Assembly (NCBI GenBank): GCA_038049695.1
Contig: CP142458.1
Span: 42,253,501 to 42,317,500, forward strand
Length of the DNA stretch: 64,000 bases
Reading direction: 5' to 3'
From: Cinnamomum chago
Lineage: Eukaryota > Streptophyta > Magnoliopsida > Laurales > Lauraceae
The notes under the pieces are model-generated. The model ran no database searches and was not told where the DNA came from. It saw only the letters and a list, made by a program, of their open reading frames with translations. Each line of letters starts with the position of its first letter. The first letter of the stretch is position 1. Both the position numbers and the translations under genes were made by a program. Of the stretch, positions 56,659 through 64,000 are shown in pieces.

Positions 56659-58483
56659 ATGCATTAACATTTTAATCATCATTTGAATTTTCACACATGC
56701 ATTGATTTAGAAAATCTTGAAATCTTGATTTATACATGTTTTGTTTTTAAACTTGGATGCAATTATATTTGAAAAGAATTTTTATAAATCAAGCAAGCCA
56801 TTGGTTTTAAAGTTTCAAATCTTTTTTGGCTTTTTATGTTTCATGTTTTAAAACCCTTAGTATGATTTAAAACATGTTTCCAAGCTTGATTTAATGGCCC
56901 AAAAATTCCCTCAAGAAAATACTTTGAAAAATGCAAAATTAGGGAATTTTGGTCCCAGGTCGACCGGGCTAACAGAATGCCAGGTCGACCGGGGAAGGCC
57001 AGGTCGACCGGCCCAACTAAAGGCCAGGTCGACCGGGTAAAGAGCCATTGTGCCCCTTTTCAAACAGTCAGTTTTATGACCGTTGAAGGCCAGGTCGACC
57101 GGGGAAAGGCCAGGTCGACCGGGGAAGAGCCGTTGGGCACTTTTTGGCTATAAATACTAGTTCATTCATTTGTCAAAAGTTACCAATTTTAAGGCCCTCC
57201 TTGAGAGGTTTTGAGGCCAATGAAAGGGGAATGAGCTAAGGGATGAAAGGGGTCATTAGGAAAGCTAAAGCTTGGATTAAAGAAGTTAAATCTCTAAGTA
57301 AGCTTTACTTTTCTTAATTATATGTTTTCATGCTTTGCTTTAATTATTGGTAAATCTTTTGTAGCATGATAAACTATGATTTGTTGTATCCTTAACATGT
57401 TTATGTTTTGAATTGATTTATTGTTTTGGATGCATCACCATTGATTCAATCCAAGTAGTACTTTAATTGGTAAATCTAAGTAAATCATGTTAATGAAAGA
57501 ATCTTTGAAATTATATGTAACATGATTCCTACACTTGGTTGAATCTTTGGTTGTTGTTTTTCATCATAAGAAAATCACTTTCAAATCTATCTTATGTTTT
57601 GGATTCAACAACTTCACAAATCATATGTATCTTTGTTTTAAAGTTTCACAACTTGCCTTTCTTTGATAGGTATATCATATTCAAGTTGAATTTATAATTA
57701 CATATGATTTGTCCCCTAATTTCAATCAAATCTATTTTTATGTTTTGAGCTACATTGTTAATTTGATTGACATCCCTATGCATCACATGTTTTATACTTA
57801 GAATTTCACAACTTGTTTAGGATACAAATGTATATCTTTTACAAGTTATTTTTAACATGTGACTTGCATTCTTTCCTCAATCATAAATGTTTTATGAGCT
57901 AAAACTTTCAAAAGCCTTAGGCATACATTTATGAGCTTTAATTCTCAAAATGATTGAGGACATCATACATACACATTGAGCATTCATCTTTGCATTCATA
58001 GTGTGTGTGTATGAATTAGTTTTTCACTTCCATATCCGCCTAATTAAGAGGCATTGTAATGAGCTATTAATTGAATCTCCATCAAGTGTATTTTAGACAC
58101 TAATTAGAGAGATAACCAACCATTGGTTGAAGAGGTTATTGCTTAGCCTAAGAAAAGCATAGTGTAATAGGTTGATGTTAAGCCTTGAAAAACATCATTG
58201 TAAAGGTTATTGCTTAGCCTATTGAAAAGCATAAATAGCGGAAATCCGGTGGGGTGTTGGATCACAAGCCGGTAGTGGATGTAGGCATTGAGGCCGAACC
58301 ACTATAAATCATTGTGTGATGGGGCATGCTTTGTGGTGATTGTTTTTGTAAGCTTCCGCATTTATTTACTTAATCACCACTTGTGACTAGTTTAATTTAA
58401 AGAAGTTAAAATTGGTTAAAATTGGTCATAATTGAAGCTCACCCTATTCACCCCCCTCTAGGGTTCGGATCCCCGGACTTTCA
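56628..58483 (+). repeat. 3' LTR of LARD-like element
   Basis: 1,856 bp, about 99% like the 5' LTR outside the cassette by eye. Cassette 56956-57124, TATA 57149-57155. Confidence 0.93.
56956..57124. repeat. Palindrome cassette, CCAGGTCGACCGGG type (3' LTR)
   Basis: Six exact GGTCGACC copies. Relative to the 5' LTR, one unit near the TATA box is tandemly duplicated (about 57089-57125), and the degenerate copies are replaced by exact ones. Confidence 0.87.
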
Positions 58484-59084
58484 ATATACATTGTCTTTAC
58501 TTTTAGGGTCTGCTCTCTTAATTCCCTAGCAATGGCTCACAATCCTAAGACGTTAATGAACTCAAGTTTCTATCTATTCATTTGCATTGAGTCACCAATG
58601 AGTGAGGCCAATTGTAGGTCAACACCTCGGCGATTTGGGTACGTAGTAGTAGAGCTGTGGGAACATTCAATGGTCAAGATGGAATCTATCTTTAATATCC
58701 CCTTGTGCCAATTAATGGATTTATCATTGGTAAGTGTGCACCCATTCCGATTAAGAGTTAATTGGATCGGTACCAAATGATCACTATAATTAATTGGGGC
58801 TCAAGGATAATAAGATATGGATCTATTTTGGTAGACAAGTCCAATTGATCCATGGATATAGATGGAGGGGCCTATTTGTGGTAATTGGGAAGTTTAGGGT
58901 CTTCATTGTAATTTATTCCTAAGACTGGAGTTCAATTGCATTTATATAGTGGAGTTATTTGCAATTAACTGTGGGGTCGCATGTCCCAGTTGGAGCCAGC
59001 TTTCTAAGGAATCGCTAGTGGTCCCCACGCTAGCCCAAGATATTAGAAAGATACTAATTATAGTAGAACTCTGAAAGGAAATAG

Positions 59085-59304
59085 AAAGTTACTATTTCTA
59101 TTTGAAGTGAGACTTCTAATAGTGGTAATAGTAAGTTACTAATTATTAATGGAAGGGAGACTTCTATTTTAGTTAGAAAAAGAGAAAGTTACTAATCATA
59201 TTTGAAGTGAGACTTCTAATTATGATTTAGTAAGCAACTAATTATTATGGAAGTAAGACTTCTATTTCAATTAGTAAGAGGTGGCTGCTTAAGTGCTATA
59301 AAAG
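59085..59304 (+). promoter_or_regulatory. U3 tandem repeats and TATA box, copia P 3' LTR
   Basis: Same four-unit GAAGT/ACTTC array as at 37790-37980, followed by TATAAAAG at 59297-59304. Confidence 0.68.
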
Positions 59305-59813
59305 AGGAGAGGAGTGCCTTGGACGTACCCTATGCACAATTCCACTATTGGAATTCACGCCCAAGCCTAGTATTGTGCAAGTGTTGCACACTCCTCTTCC
59401 TCTCCCTCTTCCAGTTCTCTTCTAGTTTCATTTAGGGTTTTATCTTGGAGATTCCACCATCTTCTTGAGAAAAGAGAATCTGATACGGGTCATAGCGTGG
59501 AATATCAAAAGGTGTTGGAGATTCTGATTTGATTAGTGAAGGTGTTCATCATCAAAGAAAGAATTCAAATTCTCCATTAGAGCACTACTAAGCTCCAAAG
59601 GTATAATATACTTCCTTGTATGTAGTAGATTTCGTTGTTGCATGTTTGGGTGTTGTTTTCTATCTTCTAGATAGGTTATATTGTTGTACATGATTTATGA
59701 GTTTGAGGAATTGCATCCTGGATTGGGTTCGTTGCCTTCTAGATAGTTGATCCCTGCATCAAGTGGGTCAAAAGTTTCTTAAACCTATCTGAAAGGCCCA
59801 CCTACTTCCAACA

Positions 59814-60031
59814 CCAAAGGTATAATCTACATCCTTGTATGTTGTAGATTTCGTGTTTGGTTGTTAGGTGTTGTTTCTATATTCTAGATAGGTTATACTG
59901 CTATACATGATTTATGAGTTTGAGGAATTGCATCCTGGATTGGGTTTTATAGCCTTTTGGATAGTTGATCCCTGCATCAAGTCGGTCAAAAGCTTTTGAA
60001 ACCTATCCTAGAGGCCCACCTACTTCCAACA
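59814..60031 (+). mobile_element. Copia LTR fragment, right part
   Basis: Continues the LTR fragment of 35646-36759 after the CCAAA duplication and ends TACTTCCAACA at 60031. It is followed directly by minus-strand copia pol, so the normal primer site is absent and the junction is an inverted rearrangement. Confidence 0.88.
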
Positions 60032-60650
60032 GTATGTACATCGCAATATCCAAGGCATGTCCCCAAAAGAATATCGGAAATCCTGAGAAACTCAGCATAG
60101 ACCTAATCATATCTAAAAGAGACCGGTTCCTTCTTTCCGCTACTCCATTCTGTTGAGGCATATCAGGAGCAGACAACTGGGATAGAATCCCATTATCTAA
60201 TAAGTATCCCATAAAATCAGCAGAGAGATATTCCCCTCCTCGATCTAAATGAAGAGTTTTGATACTTTTACCTAATTGCTTTTCCGCTTCCGCTCGAAAC
60301 TCTTTGAACTTTCCAAAAGCTTCGGACTTGCAGTGCATAAGGTATATGTATCCATATCTTGAGTAATCATTTGTGAAAGTGATGAAATACTCATATCTTC
60401 CTCTGGTTCTGACATTAATGGGTCCACACACATCAGTATGCACCAATTCCAATAAATCTTTGGCCCTATTGCCCTTAGATGAAAAGGGTCTTTTGGTCAT
60501 TTTGCCTTCCAGACAGGACTCGCAGACAAGCATTGGTTCTACCACTAATGAAGGCAAGATACCATCTTTCACTAGCCTCTCAATCGTGTTAGGTTTATGT
60601 GACCTAGCCTCATGTGCCAAAGTTTTGTTGGATTAGATGGAGGTGACTTC
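60032..60650 (-). pseudogene. Copia M integrase, C-terminally truncated
   Basis: The frame runs from the pre-integrase region (HLRLGH-type, CESCLEGK) through HTDVCGP, TNDYSRYGYIY, LDRGGEYLS and NGVAERRNRS, so the D, D, E residues are all present. It ends abruptly at the junction with the inverted copia LTR. No internal stop is seen between about 60594 and 60032. A frame break near 60595-60610 separates it from the upstream HLRLGHINL piece. Truncation removes the integrase C-terminus and all RT. Confidence 0.9.
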
Positions 60651-61231
60651 CTCTTTAATGATGGCCTATTAATTATTTCGGTATCATGTATCTCATACAT
60701 TGTAGGACTTAACATATAAAGTCCAATGGTTACCTTGCCGGAACATATAAAAGTACCGTTCCTCTTTATGACAACTTCAGTATCAAAAGTAATAGAATAA
60801 CTTTTATTCACCAAACTAGAAACTGAAATTAAAATCCGTCTTAAAGACGATACATATAGAGTGTTTGACAAAACTAATTTATTATCTGAAAAACATAAAG
60901 TAATAACTCCTACTGAAACCGCATCCGCCTTAGCATCAGATCCTAGGTTGATAATAATTTCTCCGTCACTAAGCCTCCTGGTTTCCCAGAACCCTTGGAA
61001 CGAATTACAAATGTGATTAGTTGCACCGGAGTCTACACACCAGGATTTTGAAGTACTAGTTGCAAAACTAACTTCAGAAACAAGTGACTTAATCATACAT
61101 GAGGTCTTCTTCTTAGACAAAAAATCTGGACAATTCATTTTCCGATCTCCTGTCATACCACAATGGAAACACTTTCCTTTTGTCCCTGAACCCTTAGCCT
61201 TAGCCACACCACCATTAGGACCATTCTCCAC
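60651..61231 (-). pseudogene. Copia M zinc knuckle, protease and integrase linker
   Basis: An open stretch with the nucleocapsid knuckle CFHCGMTGDRKMNC (about 61171-61130; the His of CX2CX4HX4C is Asp, so zinc binding is likely lost). It continues with protease CVDSGATNHI (catalytic Asp near 61033, DSG intact), then LSNTLYVSSLRRILISVSSL and KLWHMRLGHINL. The protease would release gag and pol products. Open but in a dead element. Confidence 0.9.
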
Positions 61232-61931
61232 CTTAGGACCCTTCGGAAATGATTTCTTCTTGCCTTTCCGCCCTTTGCCTTTCGGCTTGGACTTAGCAAC
61301 TGACTTTTATGTCATCAGGGTAGTTGGCTTCTTCTTCATAATCCCTTTATCACTACCAGCTGGCTAGACAGCTCAGCTAGAGCTAAATTCATCTTATTCA
61401 TATTATAATTGACTTTGAAATTATTGAATGACTCTGGTAGTGACTCAAGGATTATGTCAATTTGCGATTCTGCATCAATCGCAGCCCCCCAGTACATCTA
61501 ACTCATTCAATGAGTCCATCATTTTCAACATGTGGTCTTGTACCGGTGTGCCTTCAACCATTAGCACCCTCATAGCAGCCTGTCTAGCAGGCCTGCCTTG
61601 TTCCGCAAACATCTCCTTTAAGTTTGATATAATATCATATGTAGTCTTATAGGATTGATGTTGATGTTGCAAAAACTAGACATAGATGCTTGTATATAAC
61701 ATCTGGCCATCTCATTGTCTTTGGCCAATTTGGTGTAAAGTTCATTTTCTTCCTATGATGCATCTAGCCTTGACTCATCAAGGGGGGGGGGGGGGGTTTG
61801 GTAAGGACATATTTATATCCTGAAGCAGTCAGGACAATATCCAGGTTCCGTTTCCAGTCTACATAGTTGGATCCCACCAACTTATTCTGGTTGATGATGG
61901 TCGCAAGTGGATTGAAAGTATTTGAATTCAT
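61232..61931 (-). pseudogene. Copia M gag N-terminal and central part
   Basis: Begins MNSNTFNPLA at 61931, with GSNYVDWKRNLDIVLTASGY open to about 61797. A run of 15 G (61782-61796 on plus) then disturbs the frame. Decayed gag follows, including NEMARCYI-like and EGTPVQDHMLKMMDSLNELD (61475-61672), with stops near 61314 and 61364. The part between VLTK and the DIISNLKEMF motif, missing in P, is retained here. Confidence 0.87.
61782..61796 (+). repeat. G15 homopolymer
   Basis: Fifteen consecutive G in the antisense of copia M gag. Likely a mutation hotspot or a sequencing or assembly artefact. Confidence 0.9.
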
Positions 61932-63593
61932 CTTGAAATACTGTAGCACATAACCATACATTCAATTAAAGAATATAAATGACATTAGAGTTTAATATTC
62001 TATCAAATTTATGTGAGAATCCTCCTAACCACTAAATTCAGAATACATCATAATCCCAATCCCTTGGGATATGCCTCCTTGGGGAGTGTTAATTCCACCT
62101 AGATTGGTGCAGATCAAAGTTGGTCAAAATTAAGATTAAGAATAACTATCCATGATTCTCATCATTCATTATCATCTAGGTATCTCACACCAAATAATGT
62201 ATGACTCCTGATAAGCTTTGGTTTCTAAAATATACGAGGCAAATCCTTGGGGACACTACATCACTATTTTAGTTAAGTGTGACCCACCAACTAGCATTGC
62301 GTGACAATCGTTGTGAGCACCTCCTTCTTGCGGAGTGAACCCCCACCCCGTTTCACCAACATTATCATGAGGAGATCCATATCTAGTAACCGAACAAATA
62401 AAAGCCCTCCGTGGGGAACAACCATACTCAAGATGGCACGAGGCTAATATCTTCCTTACAATGGACCTATGGTGGAAAACCATGGGGATTTTTCAATTTA
62501 AATGCCCCGCTCCCACTAAATATTTTAGAATTGAGGATTTCCTTATAGGTATATGGGCCCACATATATCAATATCAAATCATCTCATGATATGACCAATG
62601 ATCGGATCCAAGTCAAGTTATATTTAAAGAAAGTCCAGTTTCTAAAATTGGTGTTATCAACGGGTCCATCTCATAGGTCCACCAACACTAATTAGAACTC
62701 TTTCCAAAAATTAATTTGATTTGACTAATCATAGTAACTTGCTATGTTGGATCAGATTTGGAAACATTCTAAAACAAGCATTCAGCCATAAATAGAAAGT
62801 GCTAAATTTAGAAACTAGTCCTCTCCCCCACATGGCCTTAGCAGAATAGACTTCTCGGACTTCTAGACTTTCCAAAACTTTGGGAATCCTCAAACTCTTT
62901 GGGCATCTCCAAAACACTTTTGGTAATTTTCAAACTCTTTGATTAGGAGTCCAACGTCACTCTCCTTCTTCATCTCGGACATCACTAGAATTTACAAATT
63001 TAGAAAATTACATAAATTCCTATGTCTCAATATTGAGACTTACATGGTAATCTAAACATGGAATTAAAAGGGCTATAGGGAAATTCACAATGCCTTACCC
63101 TTTCACTGGAAACCAAGGAAACCATGATGCCCTTTACACTTAGCCTCAAATAAACCAAATAACCATAAAAAAAAAAAAGCAAAAGACTTGGGGCCATATG
63201 GAGAGGATATAAACCTGCAAAGTTAGTATCATGAACATAGTTGGAACTAGGTTTAAAAGATACCATTATCATCTCATGATGAAAATCCCAGATTGTCAAA
63301 AGTAAGGTTTTGCACTCTGTTCGTTCGAGCGAACCTGGATCCGCTAGAGTGGACACTTTCCAGAGGCTGGTCCGCTCGAGAGTATCCAGGTCCGCTAGAG
63401 TGACCTACTCAGGAAACCTGCAGAAAAATCCTTTTTTTTTACCGAACCAGTCCCTTCTATTGCATTCATACAAGATACAATATGCATAATAACATCAAAT
63501 CTAATCCTTACAAAGCCCTAGGTCTATCCTCTTCACATCTCATGCAAAGATTAGATCTAGACAACTGATCTAATTAGAATAGAGATGAGGTAT
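61932..63593 (-). other. Untranslated leader of copia M
   Basis: About 1.66 kb, alignable with the P leader (38532-40292) along most of its length. No coding sequence recognised. Carries the CTCGAG-type cassette at 63319-63403. Confidence 0.8.
63319..63403. repeat. Palindrome cassette, CTCGAGCG type, in copia M leader
   Basis: GTTCGTTCGAGCGAAC (63319-63334), CCGCTAGAG, CCGCTCGAGAG and CCGCTAGAGTG. One near-full palindrome, the others half-decayed. Occupies the place of the GTCGAC cassette in P. Confidence 0.75.
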
Positions 63594-63607
63594 GGCTCTG
63601 ATGCAAA
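63594..63607 (-). other. Decayed primer-binding site of copia M
   Basis: On the minus strand TTTGCATCAGAGCC stands where P has TTGGTATCAGAGCC; the mutated bases include the GG and the T. Confidence 0.7.
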
Positions 63608-63608
63608 T

Positions 63609-64000
63609 TGTTGGAAAAAGGTGGGCTTCATGGATAGATTTCAAAAACTTTTGACCCACTAGATGCAGGGATCAATTATCCATAAGGCTTCAAACCGAAT
63701 CCAGGATCCAATCCTCAAACTCATAGACCAAGATCAGTAGAATAACTATCTCTAAGATAGAAAATAACATCACCATGAATCCACAATAAATCTACAACAT
63801 ACAAGGAGTAGGATTTACCTTGGGAGCTTGGTAGTGCTCTAATGGAGAAGTTGACAACTTGTTGGATGAAGACCTCTTTCTTTCTAACAAATTAGAATCT
63901 CCAAGACCCAATCATCTTCCACGCTATGACCCAAATCAGATCTCTTTTCTAAAGGAGATGGGTGGGATCTCCAAGAGAAAACAATTAGAAGCTCTAAGGA
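63609..64000 (-). repeat. 5' LTR of copia M, partial
   Basis: Starts TGTTGGAAAAAGG (end of the LTR in sense) and matches the R-U5 part of the copia LTRs up to the window end. The rest lies outside. Confidence 0.9.

Larger units (their letters stand above)
48621..58483 (+). mobile_element. Non-coding, LARD-like LTR retrotransposon
   Basis: LTRs 48621-50468 and 56628-58483 (1,848 and 1,856 bp), TGTTAGGGATTTTGTG to GGACTTTCA, with target duplication ATATA. The primer site 50471-50482 and polypurine tract 56617-56627 are canonical. With the nested family A LTR (51871-54865) removed, the internal region is about 3.2 kb and has no recognisable gag or pol. Instead it has a recurrent AGTTATATCT-like motif and several purine runs near its end. 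Such elements rely on another element's proteins. The AAAGGGGGAGAT|TGTTAG junction is of copia style, but the parent lineage is unproven. Confidence 0.92.
36760..59813 (+). mobile_element. Ty1/copia retrotransposon P, full length but decayed and nested
   Basis: The 5' LTR 36760-38516 is followed by an exact initiator tRNA-Met primer site, a 1.75-kb leader, gag-protease-integrase-RT-RNase H in copia order (40293-44072), a weak polypurine tract and the 3' LTR. The last is 48208-48620 plus 58489-59813, with a partial duplicate at 44136-44313. Target duplication CCAAA (36755-36759, 59814-59818) brackets the whole, confirming that the mosaic gypsy LTR and the LARD-like element came in later. Every coding domain has stops or frameshifts. 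Confidence 0.93.
48208..59813 (+). repeat. 3' LTR of copia P, split by the LARD-like element
   Basis: 48208-48620 and 58489-59813, about 1.74 kb of LTR. It is interrupted by 48621-58483 with target duplication ATATA (48616-48620, 58484-58488). It ends TACTTCCAACA and is followed by the outer duplication CCAAA. U3 repeats about 59085-59280; TATAAAAG 59297-59304. Confidence 0.93.
60032..64000 (-). mobile_element. Ty1/copia element M, truncated, minus strand
   Basis: The same family as P in opposite orientation: 5' LTR (63609 to beyond the window end), decayed primer site, leader, gag, protease and integrase up to 60032, where RT, RNase H and the 3' LTR are missing. Protein motifs are better preserved than in P up to the truncation. 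Confidence 0.92.

Noticed and set aside
61782..61796. G15 run as a G-quadruplex regulatory element
   Set aside because: It lies within decayed gag of one copy only and is absent in copia P; more likely slippage or an artefact.
1..64000. tRNA genes near the TGGTATCAGAGC motifs
   Set aside because: These are primer-binding sites complementary to a tRNA 3' end, adjacent to LTRs; no cloverleaf sequence surrounds them.

Overview
This 64 kb window is a block of nested LTR retrotransposons from a large, repeat-rich plant nuclear genome. The evidence is Ty3/gypsy and Ty1/copia polyproteins with plant signatures, primer-binding sites complementary to initiator tRNA-Met, TG...CA-ended LTRs of 1.7 to 4.2 kb, and 5-bp target duplications. 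I found no host gene, tRNA, rRNA or other RNA gene. Essentially every base can be assigned to an element or element fragment, and every coding region is broken.

Layout. (1) 1-35645 is one old Ty3/gypsy chromovirus-type element on the minus strand. Its left LTR (1-3673) holds a solo LTR of family A (161-3156). Its internal region (3674-9938) carries gag, protease, RT, RNase H, integrase and a C-terminal domain, and is cut by a solo copia LTR (6987-8755). Its right LTR (9939-35645) holds another family A solo LTR (10139-32510). That LTR in turn contains an unusual triple-LTR array of family C (12018-26961) and a 4.2 kb solo LTR of family B (28060-32245). (2) 35646-36759 plus 59814-60031 is a fragment of an older copia LTR, split by a full-length copia element P (36760-59813, plus strand). 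P's 3' end contains a B/A mosaic LTR flanked by a 262-bp duplication (44314-48121). It also contains a non-coding LTR element (48621-58483, here called LARD-like), which itself carries a third family A solo LTR (51871-54865). (3) 60032-64000 is a second copia copy M on the minus strand, truncated inside integrase, with its 5' LTR running off the window.

The boundaries are supported by matching 5-bp target duplications: GGTTT, AATCC, CTTAG, GGCTG, ATCAA, CCAAA and ATATA. The family A copy at 51871-54865 also preserves the unoccupied version of the family C insertion site.

The most interesting signal is one that standard annotation would miss. Almost every element carries, at a fixed place in its LTR or 5' leader, a cluster of short self-complementary repeats. 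The repeat sequence differs (CGATCGATCG, GGTCGACC, CGCTCGAGCG, GCGGTTAGCCGC) and does not follow family: two copies of one family can carry different palindromes, and unrelated gypsy and copia elements can share one. This looks like a swappable palindrome cassette. Other notable structures are the LTR-int-LTR-int-LTR array with near-identical LTRs around a dead, scrambled pol; a perfect 15-bp hairpin enclosing the polypurine tract and 3' LTR start of the LARD-like element; a conserved TTCGACGA/TCGTCGAA inverted repeat upstream of the TATA box in the gypsy LTRs; and a recombinant solo LTR without target duplication.
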